A DNA stretch of 64,000 nt from Lewinellaceae bacterium (GTDB lineage Bacteria; Bacteroidota; Bacteroidia; Chitinophagales; Saprospiraceae): positions 186,001-250,000 of the forward strand of contig JACJYR010000005.1 in NCBI GenBank assembly GCA_020636005.1, read 5' to 3'. Position numbers and translations under genes: made by a program. Positions 8,800 to 19,000 of this stretch are shown here, one piece after another. The notes beneath the pieces are model-generated. The model did not search any database. It worked only from the letters and a program-made list of their open reading frames with translations, and was not told where the DNA came from. The stretch's first letter is position 1; the number at the start of each line of letters is the position of its first letter.

Positions 8800-8832
8800 A
8801 GCGTCGCCGACGGGAGTTGGCGGCGCTTTTTT
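8800..8832 (+). terminator. Rho-independent terminator, copy of 4805-4838
   Basis: AGCGTCGCCGAC pairs with GTTGGCGGCGCT around GGGA, followed by six T. The preceding ~40 bp (GATTAGGGTTTTAGGTGTTT) also match the first copy. Confidence 0.8.
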
Positions 8833-8837
8833 CTGCT

Positions 8838-10124
8838 TCAGCCCGCCTGTGCAGCCAGTTTCAAAAATTTATCCCTGTATTTATACTCCGATACCGTATC
8901 CGGGCCAGCCAATCCTGCCTTGATTAGATGGGCATTTAAAAAGGTTTTGTTCTTCAAATATACATAGCACAAAGGCCTGTTATTTTCATCCATTTCATGG
9001 CTATCGGATTTCAAAAAAACCTTTTGCCCACGGGTTTTGTCAACGAGAAACTGGACCGCTTCCCTGTTGATGTGCGCCTTTTCAACGACCCCGATTAAAC
9101 GGACGATGCGGTCGTCGTTCAACCTGATGAGTTCCGGGCTGATGACTTCTTTAACGGAGAAATATGTTTCCCGCCGGGCGCTTTGTCCGTCAATCCTGGA
9201 GCCAAATTGATATTGCTTGGGATCTACCTTTTTGTCGAGGTTATGATAATCTATAAACCGGTAAGGAAGCTTTCCTAATTCCTGGTCTATATTCAGGTTA
9301 ATAGTATCTGCTGACAACTCATATTTTACCGTACCCTGGCCGGCTCCTTCTATATTCAGCTTTTTTTTGGCTATTTGTATAAATTCCTCATTAATTTCAT
9401 AACCTATAGAATTCCTCTCCAAATTCATGGCCGCCAGATTAGTGGTACCACTGCCCATAAAAGGATCCAATACCGTTTCCCCTTTAAAGGCAAACATTTT
9501 GATCAAGCGCCTGGGCAATTCTTCGGGGAACATGGCAATATGCCCATCCTGCCTGGCCCCGCCAAAATACCAATGGCCGGAAAAATATTCCTTCCACTCT
9601 TCTGTGGTCATTTTGGATTGTTCCTTAATGGCCTTGCTGACTTTTGGGGGCTTTCCCAATTTTTTGAAAATCAATATAAACTCGTAATCAATGGATAATA
9701 TACCGTTTCTCGGCGTGGGAAAACTGCCCATCAGGGAGGCCCCGCCGGTGGTATTGGTCGTGGTTTGTTTTTGCCAAATAATAGCGCCCATATAATCAAA
9801 GCCCAGGCTTTCGCAGCACTTGATGATTTCAGTTCTAATGGGTATTACTTTATATCTTCCATAAAAAACGGCCCTGGCAAACTGGTCGCCGATATTCACG
9901 CACAAACGGCACCCATTTTCCAGCACCCGGTGGCATTCTTTCCATACGAGGTTGAGGTGGTTGATATAAGTCTCGTAATCTTCGTGGTAGCCAATCTGGT
10001 TGTCCGATCCGTAGTCTTTCAGTTGCCAGTAAGGCGGGGAGGTGACGACGAGGTGCACCGACCGGTCGGCCACAAGGTTCATTTGCCGGCTGTCACCGTG
10101 TATGATTTGATGAGTTGTTATCAA
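8838..10124 (-). CDS. DNA methyltransferase (class beta, N4-cytosine/N6-adenine) with C-terminal SNase-like domain
   Basis: Motif IV TSPPYW (residues 28-33) precedes motif I DPFMGSGTT (220-228), the order of class beta amino-methyltransferases; SPPY is typical of N4-cytosine and some N6-adenine enzymes. Residues ~1-255 form the methyltransferase. Residues ~322-428 resemble staphylococcal nuclease: IVRLIGVVEK, TRGQKVFLKSDSHEMDENNRPLCYVYL, NAHLIKAGLA and YKYRDKF follow the SNase strand/helix order. The SNase arginines (R342, and R in NNRPL) seem kept, but the DTPE motif that supplies two acidic residues reads VVEK, so nuclease activity is doubtful. No separate restriction gene is adjacent. It could be an orphan methyltransferase whose tail binds DNA, or part of a single-chain restriction-modification enzyme. 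Confidence 0.85.
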   Translation of the reverse strand: MITTHQIIHGDSRQMNLVADRSVHLVVTSPPYWQLKDYGSDNQIGYHEDYETYINHLNLVWKECHRVLENGCRLCVNIGDQFARAVFYGRYKVIPIRTEIIKCCESLGFDYMGAIIWQKQTTTNTTGGASLMGSFPTPRNGILSIDYEFILIFKKLGKPPKVSKAIKEQSKMTTEEWKEYFSGHWYFGGARQDGHIAMFPEELPRRLIKMFAFKGETVLDPFMGSGTTNLAAMNLERNSIGYEINEEFIQIAKKKLNIEGAGQGTVKYELSADTINLNIDQELGKLPYRFIDYHNLDKKVDPKQYQFGSRIDGQSARRETYFSVKEVISPELIRLNDDRIVRLIGVVEKAHINREAVQFLVDKTRGQKVFLKSDSHEMDENNRPLCYVYLKNKTFLNAHLIKAGLAGPDTVSEYKYRDKFLKLAAQAG

Positions 10125-10287
10125 GCGGTTGTTTTTTTCAAGTTCACGCTATCCGTTGGGTTGAATGGAGTCGGGAGATTTATTTCCAGAACAAAACCGG
10201 CAGCTAAAGTGGGGAAATAAATTTCACCACTACTGTCCACCGGCGAATACAGCGGGAATTTTTTTGCTGCATTTGACAAACGTAAAT

Positions 10288-13200
10288 TTATTTCTCGGCA
10301 AATACCTGCATCTCCGCTCCATTATTGGCTACCAACCAAAGTAGTTTCCCCGTTCCTGCCTGTTTGACAGGCTTCAAATCCCTTACCTCCCCATTTGCCC
10401 AAAAACCGGACACCCTCGAAGGCAGGGCCAGGAATTTCCCTTTCCCATCTCCCTGCAAAAGGCAGCCGGTGGAAGTATTCAACGGCCCCGTTTCCACCTC
10501 AAAGTAGCTGTCGTTGCCGGCCAGCAAAAGGTCGGGCACTCCGTCCCCTGTATAGTCGCCGGCATAGATGCCGTAAACCGGGGCCACCTGGGCCAGGTCG
10601 GGCAATGGGTGCGCCACCCACTCCCCGTTCTTGTTTTCGAACCAGGTGGACGCAAGGATATCGGTTTGCAACACCTGGGCATCAGCCAGTTCTTTTTTGG
10701 AAAAAACGTCCTCGATGGTTGCCTGGGCATAGCTGGTATTCCTGACAAATTTCTTTTTCAGCCCTGGCAATTGCTTGAACAGGAAATCCCGCATCGGCAC
10801 AGGCAGGTAGCGCCCCTGTTCCTGTACGCATAAAATGGGATCAAGACTGCCGTTGGCGTCAAAATCCCGGGCATACAGGCGGAGCGGCGGACGGTAGCGG
10901 CTGTTCAGGCCAAGATTGCCAGCCACCAGGTCGGTATCGCCATCGCCATCGAGGTCAGCGGAGGCGAGGGCGTTCCACCAGCCCGAGGTGTGCTTGAGCG
11001 ATTGGGTGTTTATTTGTTTTAATTGGCCGGCTTCAATTTGGAAAATGGTGATGGTCATCCATTCACCAGCTACGACGAGTTCAGGTTTTTTATCGCCGGT
11101 GACGTCAGCCAAGGTAAGGGCTGTGACCATGCCGATGTTTTTAAAATCCGGTGCAACGAACTGCGTAGCGTCCGTGAATTTTCCGTTTTCATTTTTAAAC
11201 ACAAAACTGAGGGGTGTTTTGGGAAATGCGCCGGGCACTACCCTGCCGCCGACAAAAAGGTCGAGGTCGCCGTCGCCGTCGAAGTCGAAGGCAGCCACCG
11301 GGCCGCCGCTTTCTGCTTCGGCGGGGATGCCCTGAGAACGGGAAAAGCGGCCCTTGCCGTCGTTGAGGTAGAGCCTGTCCTGGTAGCTGCCGTCACCGGC
11401 GGGCATTTCGTTGCCACCGCTCACCACATACAGGTCGAGGTCGCCGTCGCCGTCGGCATCAAAGAACAGGGAGCCGGTGTCTTCGGAGGCGGCATCGGCG
11501 TCCAGGGCTGTCTGTTTTGTTTTTGTAAAATGCCCGTCCGCACCCTGGGTAAAAATGCTGCCGGCCTGCCCCCTCGCACCGCCGGTAAAAAAGTCCTCCG
11601 TACCGTCACCGTCCACATCGCCAACAGCCACAGACGGCCCGAGACGGGAAAAGCGGTGGGGCAACATGCGCTCCCGGTTGAAGTCTTCAAAGCCGTTCTC
11701 TTTGTGCATGGGGATGGGTGAAGGGTGAAGGTCGAAAGGTTCAAAATACAAATTAACCTTTTCCACAAGGCGGGGAAGCTTGCCGGGCATGGCCTTGGCG
11801 GCGTCAAGGATTAGGCGCTGGTTGGCGGGCACGTTTTCCAGCACCTGATAGCCACCGCCGGGCCATTCGATTTCCACTTTTCCGGCCATTTCATGTTGGC
11901 CCAAACCCACCTGAAAAACAGGCTCCACGGAAGAGTAGAAGCCCCGCACGGGCGTCATTTCCAAGTACTGCACCTGGCCGTTGGCTTGTACCCAGATTTT
12001 AGCGCCCACGCCCACGGGATTTTGAGCGGTGCCTTTGCACTTGATTTGCAGCCAGTTATGTCCAGGCCTTCCCGCCGATTTGTTTTCATAAATAAAAGGC
12101 GGATCGTCCACATTGTGAACCACGAGGTCGAGGTCGCCATCGTTGTCGAGGTCTGCGTAAGCGGCGCCGTTGGAGAAGGTGGGGGTGGAAAAGCCCCAGG
12201 CACCAGTCACATCTTCCAGTTGCAGCGAGCCACTGTTGCGGAACATGCGGTTGGGGATTTTGCGGGAGGGCATCAGTTTGGAATAATCCTCGAAAGAAGG
12301 AAAGCGGTTTTTGCCGATGCCGCCCGTTTGGTTGATGCTGTCGGCGGTATAGACGAAAAAATCAATGTCGTTCAAATCCCGCCGGACGCCGTTGGAGATG
12401 AACAAATCTTTCCATCCATCCAGGTCGAAATCTACCATCAGCGGTGCCCAGCTCCACTCCGTGGCAAACATCCCCGCCAGGCAACCGATTTCGCTGAAAA
12501 CGGCGGGCGGCGGGTGGAGTACGGCGGACGGGGTGCCTTGGTTGAGTTGCAATACATTCCGCATTTGCTGGTCGGTGTAGCCCCGGTCGAGCAGCTGGCG
12601 GTAGCGTTCCAACTGCATGGTGGTCAATTGCTTATGGCGGTTTTCCCAATTTTCGCCGAGCATGTCAACGGCGGCCAGGTCGGGCAGGGCATCGTTGTTC
12701 ATATCCGCAATGTCAATGCCCATGGTGTGGTTGGAGGTATGGAGAAAACAGGCCTGGCTGCGGTCGGTGAAGGTGCCGTTTTTGTTATTGATGTAGAGGA
12801 AATCCGGCATGATGAAGTCATTGGCCACGTAAAGGTCGGGGTAGCCGTCGCCGTTGAAATCGTTGCTCATCACGCTAAGGCCCCATGCCCGGTTCTGGAT
12901 GCCGGCCTGTTTGCTCACGTCCGTAAAGTGCCCGCCATCATTGCGGAACAGTTTGTCGCTCTCGAATCGGTCGAGGGGTGGCTGGAGGCCGGCGTATTCC
13001 CTTCCTGGTGTTGGGGTAAAATCAATCGTGTTGATCTTCGTGGCATCCACGGGGTGGTTGAGCACGTAGCAGTCGAGGTCACCGTCGAGGTCGTAGTCGA
13101 AGAAGTGGGCATGTTGCGAGGGAGAGAGGTCGTCGAGGCCATATTCGGCAGCCTTTTCGGTAAATGTGTTGTCGTGGTTGTTGACAAACAACAAATTGCG

Positions 13201-13659
13201 GCGCTCTGGAATCGTATCGAGGAAAGTACGGGTCACATAGACGTCCTGCCAGCCGTCGGCGTTGATGTCCACTGCTGTCACGCCCGTTTTTATGCCGATA
13301 AAACCCAGGATGCCCGCCTTTTCGGAAATGTCCTCAAAAGCCAGGTTGCCCTTGTTTAAATAAAGCCTGCAGGGCAGCAGCCGGGAGGTAAAAAAAAGGT
13401 CCTGCAAGCCGTCGTTGTTGACATCCAGCACGGCCACCCCGCCGCCGTTGAAAATATTGGGGTCCATCGAGAAGTTGTAGCGGTATTCCTCGGTGATCGT
13501 CTGTACGAAGGTGATGCCCGTGCGTTCGGGGCTGAGCAGCTCAAACACGGCCTCCTTGCCGGCATTTGGGCGGGCCGCATCCGGGGCAGGGCTTTCCGAA
13601 TGGCACCCGCAGCATAGCATCACTATTATCAAAACAAGGGGTAAGGTTAGTTTTTTCAT
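10288..13659 (-). CDS. FG-GAP/VCBS-repeat lipoprotein with ASPIC/UnbV domain (CRTAC1-like)
   Basis: The N-terminus is a lipoprotein signal (MKKLTLPLVLIIVMLCCGC). The 1123-aa protein carries many FG-GAP/VCBS calcium-binding repeats such as DVNNDGLQDLFF, DYDLDGDLDCYV, DLDNDGDLDLVV and DGDGDGDLDLYV. In the middle there is an ASPIC/UnbV stretch (VGVGAKIWVQANGQ, then VGLGQHEMAGKVEIEWPGG). The repeats build an integrin-alpha-like beta-propeller exposed outside the cell. Many Bacteroidota carry families of these proteins, often next to SusC/SusD loci; none is next to it here. The ligand is unknown. It is transcribed alone, opposite to the gene at 13881. Confidence 0.92.
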   Translation of the reverse strand: MKKLTLPLVLIIVMLCCGCHSESPAPDAARPNAGKEAVFELLSPERTGITFVQTITEEYRYNFSMDPNIFNGGGVAVLDVNNDGLQDLFFTSRLLPCRLYLNKGNLAFEDISEKAGILGFIGIKTGVTAVDINADGWQDVYVTRTFLDTIPERRNLLFVNNHDNTFTEKAAEYGLDDLSPSQHAHFFDYDLDGDLDCYVLNHPVDATKINTIDFTPTPGREYAGLQPPLDRFESDKLFRNDGGHFTDVSKQAGIQNRAWGLSVMSNDFNGDGYPDLYVANDFIMPDFLYINNKNGTFTDRSQACFLHTSNHTMGIDIADMNNDALPDLAAVDMLGENWENRHKQLTTMQLERYRQLLDRGYTDQQMRNVLQLNQGTPSAVLHPPPAVFSEIGCLAGMFATEWSWAPLMVDFDLDGWKDLFISNGVRRDLNDIDFFVYTADSINQTGGIGKNRFPSFEDYSKLMPSRKIPNRMFRNSGSLQLEDVTGAWGFSTPTFSNGAAYADLDNDGDLDLVVHNVDDPPFIYENKSAGRPGHNWLQIKCKGTAQNPVGVGAKIWVQANGQVQYLEMTPVRGFYSSVEPVFQVGLGQHEMAGKVEIEWPGGGYQVLENVPANQRLILDAAKAMPGKLPRLVEKVNLYFEPFDLHPSPIPMHKENGFEDFNRERMLPHRFSRLGPSVAVGDVDGDGTEDFFTGGARGQAGSIFTQGADGHFTKTKQTALDADAASEDTGSLFFDADGDGDLDLYVVSGGNEMPAGDGSYQDRLYLNDGKGRFSRSQGIPAEAESGGPVAAFDFDGDGDLDLFVGGRVVPGAFPKTPLSFVFKNENGKFTDATQFVAPDFKNIGMVTALTLADVTGDKKPELVVAGEWMTITIFQIEAGQLKQINTQSLKHTSGWWNALASADLDGDGDTDLVAGNLGLNSRYRPPLRLYARDFDANGSLDPILCVQEQGRYLPVPMRDFLFKQLPGLKKKFVRNTSYAQATIEDVFSKKELADAQVLQTDILASTWFENKNGEWVAHPLPDLAQVAPVYGIYAGDYTGDGVPDLLLAGNDSYFEVETGPLNTSTGCLLQGDGKGKFLALPSRVSGFWANGEVRDLKPVKQAGTGKLLWLVANNGAEMQVFAEK

Positions 13660-13880
13660 GGCCTAAATGTACGTCCTCACCGCCCACTTCCCACTCCCCA
13701 CGTCCTGATAATAGCAGAAATTGGCCCCAATCCCATTTGGGTCGTTCACCTGACCCAGCCTTCTTCCTTTTTACAATTCCAGGGTTTTCAGCCAGGCTAC
13801 CTTCGGTGCTTCGCACGGGCGGAATCATATTTTCCCTGCGAATTGAAATCACCTTATCTGTTTAACTAAAACTCAATTAC

Positions 13881-15638
13881 ATGAAGGTTTTAAGCTTACT
13901 TTTCACCTGCCTGACAGCGTTTGCCGTGCAGGCACAGTATGTCATTGTCAACGGCCCGGCAGGCATTGCCGGCCCTTACGAATTCTCCGCTGCCAGCTTT
14001 GGCGGCGACCTCAGCACCGGCGTTTACACCGCCGATGCTGTTTTCGTGACGGATGGTTCGGCCAACCCTTCCCAGGGCTGCAATGCCCTGACAAACGGCG
14101 CCGCCCTGTCCGGCAAAATCGCCCTGATAGACCGGGGCAGCTGCGACTTCAGCGAGAAGTGCCTCCATGCAGAAAATGCGGGCGCCATCGCCGCTGTGGT
14201 GTTCAACCATACTGCTGGCGACGGTACCTTTTCTATGGGTGGGGCGGCACTGGGCGATCAGGTAAACATCCCCTGCGTGATGCTTTCTTATGAAGACGGC
14301 CAAACCATCCGGGGCGAATTGGCCAACGGGCCGGTCAACCTGACCATTGGTGCTTTTAAGTACCCCAACGAAATTGGCCTCAACGATCAACTCATCCTGA
14401 ATGCCCCCAATGGGGTGATGCCGGCCTTTGAGGCGGAAGCCGCTGGCCTGGAGGTAGTGCCGGGCGCTGCTGTCAGGAATTTGGGGCTGAATGAGGCAAA
14501 GGGCGTGGTGCTGAATGCCACGATTGATTTTGCCCCCTTGGGCGGATCAGGCTCGCAGGTGTACGCAGAGACCGGGCTGGACGACAGCATCGAGCCGGAT
14601 TCTGCCGACCTGATCGCTTTGCCGGAATATGCCCCCGACCAGGGGATAGGCGTTTACACCATTCATTACGCCATCGAAAGCGACAGCCTGGATCCGGTCG
14701 GCTACAACGACGCCAAGGCTTCCCAGTTTTATTTAAGCCAGAATACCTACTGCAAAGCACGCTGGGACTTTGCCAACAACCACCCTTTTGCTACCAATTC
14801 TTACCGCCGGGAATCGGGCACGGAGATTGAAATCATGTCGGCATTCCACCTGCCCATCGGCGCAGGCTACCTGCTCGACAGCCTCGAATTTTATGTAAGC
14901 ACCAATGCAGACAGCCTTGGCATCGTGGGCGACAACAACATCAGGGTCAATGTCTATAACTGGAACGATGCCAATGGCGACGGAGATGCCGAAACGGACG
15001 AGCTGGAACTGGTGGCGCTTACACCCATCGAGTTCCCCGACCCTTCCCTGACAGCCACCTGGATGAAAGTGCCGCTGCTCAAATTCCCAGATATCGAAGG
15101 CCGGTACGTCATCCCGCAGGACGATATGACCTTCATTGTTGGCCTTCGTTACAATGGCCCGGAAGAAGTGTTTTTTGGCGTTGACGAATTGTATGATCAA
15201 ACCACTTTTGTGGACAACCTGGCACTCACGGACGCTGACCTCCCCTATTTCTGGGTTTCCAATTGGGTGGATGACATACCCGATGTGGACAATACCTTCG
15301 TGTTCACGGATTTCTGGGGTTCTTTTTCCACTTCGCTTGTGGTGAACGAGGCGCCGTTGGCCACGGAGGATGTTCCCCTCGAAAATGCCACCGTCAGTTT
15401 GTTCCCCAACCCTGCCAATAGCCGTTTTTCCGTCGCTGTTGATTTGGGAGAAATGAGCAGCCAACTCGAATACAAAATCCACGATGCTGCTGGCCGCCTC
15501 CTGTTCACCAGGCAATTGGCGAATGTCCAGGTTGATCAATCCATGTTCGATGCCACTGCCCTGCCAGCCGGTCAGTACTTCCTGACCGTGCGCACTGAAA
15601 ATGGCAGCCTGCACAAAGGATTTACAGTTCAGCATTGA
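13881..15638 (+). CDS. Secreted PA-domain protein with T9SS sorting domain
   Basis: A signal peptide (MKVLSLLFTCLTAFAVQAQ) is followed by a protease-associated (PA) domain at residues ~65-155: GKIALIDRGSCDFSEKCLHA, then NAGAIAAVVFNH and IPCVMLSYEDGQTIR. The central part has no recognised catalytic residues. The C-terminus (SLFPNPANSRFSVAVD to LHKGFTVQH) is a T9SS type A sorting domain. PA domains usually cap proteases, but no protease domain is visible, so this is probably a surface or secreted binding protein. A hairpin with T-run follows at 15791. Confidence 0.85.
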   Translation: MKVLSLLFTCLTAFAVQAQYVIVNGPAGIAGPYEFSAASFGGDLSTGVYTADAVFVTDGSANPSQGCNALTNGAALSGKIALIDRGSCDFSEKCLHAENAGAIAAVVFNHTAGDGTFSMGGAALGDQVNIPCVMLSYEDGQTIRGELANGPVNLTIGAFKYPNEIGLNDQLILNAPNGVMPAFEAEAAGLEVVPGAAVRNLGLNEAKGVVLNATIDFAPLGGSGSQVYAETGLDDSIEPDSADLIALPEYAPDQGIGVYTIHYAIESDSLDPVGYNDAKASQFYLSQNTYCKARWDFANNHPFATNSYRRESGTEIEIMSAFHLPIGAGYLLDSLEFYVSTNADSLGIVGDNNIRVNVYNWNDANGDGDAETDELELVALTPIEFPDPSLTATWMKVPLLKFPDIEGRYVIPQDDMTFIVGLRYNGPEEVFFGVDELYDQTTFVDNLALTDADLPYFWVSNWVDDIPDVDNTFVFTDFWGSFSTSLVVNEAPLATEDVPLENATVSLFPNPANSRFSVAVDLGEMSSQLEYKIHDAAGRLLFTRQLANVQVDQSMFDATALPAGQYFLTVRTENGSLHKGFTVQH

Positions 15639-15730
15639 CCCTGGGCGGGCGGGGAGGTTTGCTTCATCGCCGGTATTTCTTTTGGCGTTTGAAGGACCCC
15701 GTTATGGTTAGTGTTTTCTGCAATAGTACG

Positions 15731-15779
15731 CCGAAGCTCCTGCTTCGGAAAAATCAACACTCCGAAGCAGGAGCTTCGG
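15731..15779. repeat. Perfect 18-bp inverted repeat (REP-like)
   Basis: CCGAAGCTCCTGCTTCGG at 15731-15748 is exactly reverse-complemented at 15762-15779 across 13 nt. Each arm is also nearly self-complementary, so it can fold as one long or two short hairpins. Confidence 0.8.
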
Positions 15780-15790
15780 AGCTACTTTTT

Positions 15791-15830
15791 GCTACTGGCC
15801 GACGATAGTCGCTGGCCAGTAGCATTTTTC
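15791..15830 (+). terminator. Putative terminator of the PA-domain gene
   Basis: GCTACTGGCC (15791-15800) pairs with GGCCAGTAGC (15814-15823), followed by ATTTTTC. Confidence 0.55.
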
Positions 15831-16045
15831 ATAAGATCCTGCCACTGCCGGGTTTTAGCATCAGCAAAGAAAAGTGCCGGCCAACCAGCCTTATTTGCGC
15901 TTCCCTTGTGGCACATCCAACCTTTTCCCTTCTCATTGCACCTTACAGGTATAAACTTTAGTTAAATACCTGCCCCCCACAAACAAAAGCGCTGGCCGTT
16001 AGGGTTTTGGGGTAGCCCTTCGTTCATCGGGTAGTTAATTCCTTG

Positions 16046-16053
16046 TAGATTTG
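16046..16053 (+). promoter_or_regulatory. Possible Bacteroidota -7 element (TAGATTTG)
   Basis: TAGATTTG matches the TAnnTTTG -7 box and lies 10 nt before the tamB ATG, implying a very short leader. A clear -33 partner is not visible. Confidence 0.3.
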
Positions 16054-16063
16054 CACCAACCGT

Positions 16064-19000
16064 ATGCAAAACCAGTCACCAGAAAATATCAAACCACCAG
16101 AGGCTGATAGCCCGACAGGCCGCCGCCGGAAAGTTTTCTTCCGATGGATGAGGCGGCTGCTCCGGCTATTGGCCGTGCTGATATTGGTACCGGTGATAGC
16201 TTTCCAAATCCCCTGGGTGCAAAGTCGGGCGGCCCAGGAACTGACCGAATTCCTTTCCAAAGAATGGCAAACCAAAGTATCCATTGAAAAAGTCTATCTC
16301 GGCATTTTCAACCGGGTAACATTGGATGAATTTTACCTGGAAGACAAATCCGGCGATACGCTCGTCTATGCAGGGGAACTGGACATCCGCCATACAGGCT
16401 TGTACATGCTGGCCTTCCACCGCTTCAACATCGAATCGCTCACGCTGCGCCATGCCGACGTACACCTCAGCCGGAAGAAAGGCGAGGAACACCAGAATTT
16501 TTATTTCATCCTGGACTATTTTTCCAAAAGCGACAAAAAGGAAACGAAGGCCTCCACCCCTTTTAAGCTGAACCTCCGCCACCTGTACCTGGACGATGTG
16601 CATTTTTTAAAACCGGACGAGGTCAAAGGGGAAATTATTGACGCCTATGTAAAAAATGCCGAGGCCCATTTTGATTTGTTCGATCTGTCTGGCCGCAGGC
16701 TCGAACTGTCGGATGTACACATCGGTGCTCCCAGTTTTCGGATAAGCCTGTTGGAGCCCCAACCCCTGCCTGCGGCAGAAAAGGCCCCAGTTCAACTGAC
16801 CGCCGGCAAAAATGTCCCGGAGGATACTTCCAAAACCATCATCACCATTGGGGAATTCGACCTGGAAGGCGGCATGTTTTCCCTGCAAAACCTGCGCAAG
16901 CAACCGACCAAGATCGAAAACGGCGGCTTCAACCCCCACCATATCGATGTGTTCGACATCGAGGCACACATCAACCAATTCTCCGCCGTTGATTTGGAAT
17001 TCCTGGGGGAAGTGGAAAAAATCGCTTTCCGGGACAGCACCGGCTTTGTGGTGCAGAACCTCTCGGCCAGGCAGGCGGCCCTCTCCTGCGACGGCATGCA
17101 ACTGTACGACCTGGACCTGACCACACCCTATACCCATCTCGGCGACACCCTGATTTTCCGCTACGACACGTACTATGATTGGGAGGAGTTTGAAGATAAT
17201 ATAAAAATGGAGGGCCGGTTTCACGACTCCTACGTGGCCCTGAAAGACATTATTTTCTTTGCCCCCATGTTGAAAAACAATACTTTCTTCAAGGAAAACG
17301 AGGCCCAAATCGTACAGATAGATGGCCTGATGAAAGGCGAGGTGAACGGGCTGGATGGCAAAGGCCTGAAGATAAACATGGCAGACGGACGGCTGACGAT
17401 GGAGGGGGATTTCAGCACCCGCAACCTGGCCGTGCCAGACGAACAGTTTTTGTACCTCAAACTCAACCGCCTTCATACGGATGTTTCCACGCTGCGCAAA
17501 CTGATTCCCGGTTTCCGCCCCCCCGACAATTTTATGCGCCTCGGCACCATAGACTTCAGCGGAAAATTCAACGGCTTCTTCGAGGACTTTGTGGCCGATG
17601 GTCAAATGCGCACCGATATTGGCTCGGCCAATATGTTCATGAACCTGAAACTGCGGGGCGGGCGGGAAAAAGCTGAATACCTCGGCGACCTGTACCTTAA
17701 AAATTTCGATTTGGGGAAATGGTCGGGCAACCCGGAATTTGGCAAAATCACCTTTGACTCCCACGTGAAAGAAGGCATCGGCCTCACCCTCAATTCGGCC
17801 AACGCCAAACTGGATGGCAAGATTGACAGCCTGCGCTTCCGGGGCTACGTTTATAAAAACCTGACCATCAGCGGCGAACTCAAAAAGAACCTGTTCAGCG
17901 GCGATGCCAAAATAGAGGACAAAAACATCAACCTGACCTTTGGCGGTACGCTCGACTTTACCGACACCATTCCCGATTTCGACTTTAAGGCCGACATCAA
18001 ACAATTGGACATCAAAGCCCTCAACCTCACGACCAAAGACCTGCAGTTTGCCGGCCAGGTGGACATGCGCCTGAAAGGCAAGCGCCTTTCCAATATCGTG
18101 GGAAATGCGCAAGTAGTTGATTTTCATGTGGTTAAAAATGGAAAAGATACTTTGCAGATAGACTCTGCCATAGTCGGCTCCACCATGCTCCCATCCGGCA
18201 ACAAACATTTCACCCTTCATTCCAACCTCGGCAATGTAGATATTCAGGGACAGTTCGACATTGAAAAAATACCCCAGTACGTGACCAATTTCCTGTCGTC
18301 GTATTACCCAAAATTCTCCGAACGGCTGCGCATTCCAAACGATACCCTTTTCACCGATACTTCCAGGTTTGACTTTACCATCGAGTTATTTGAGCTTCAA
18401 AACCTGATCACGTTTTTTGAAGAGAAACTCAGTGGTTTTGACAAATCTTCCATCAAGGGCGCCTTCGACGGATACACCGGGGAGATGTCGGTGGAGGTGG
18501 AAGTACCGGAATGGCAATACCAGAATATCGTTTTTAACGATGTTTACTTTCGCTCCAGGTTGAAACAAGGCGAGGGCAGCCTGCAAGTGGGAGTTATAGA
18601 AACTATTTTTGGTGAAAATCAAAAGCTCTCACCCGTCTCGCTCATCGGCACGATCTATTCCGACACGCTGGAATTCCTGGTCATCTCGTCCAACTTTTAC
18701 AATATCCTCGACAACATCAACATCAACGGGGTGCTGTCGCTGGAAGAAAGCGACGCCTGGCGGATCAGCTTCCGGCCTTCCGACCTTGTATTGCTCAACC
18801 AAACCTGGGAAATCAACACCGCCAACTATTTGAGGATAGGGGAAGGTAAGGTCGAAACCAAAAATTTTATCCTCTCACACAATGATCAACAGATCGTGCT
18901 GAAGAGTGTCCGCAATGAGGGCCTGGAACTGCAACTGCAAAATTTCCCGCTCGACTCGCTGGACTATATCAGGAAAATCCCCAACCACACCATCAGCGGC

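Noticed and set aside
11893..13359. 488-codon plus-strand ORF
   Set aside because: It is the complement of the FG-GAP gene; its Val/Glu-rich pattern arises from the repeated Asp/Gly codons on the other strand.
16607..18220. 537-codon minus-strand ORF
   Set aside because: Antisense to tamB; no start context, no domain and the tamB frame is strongly supported.
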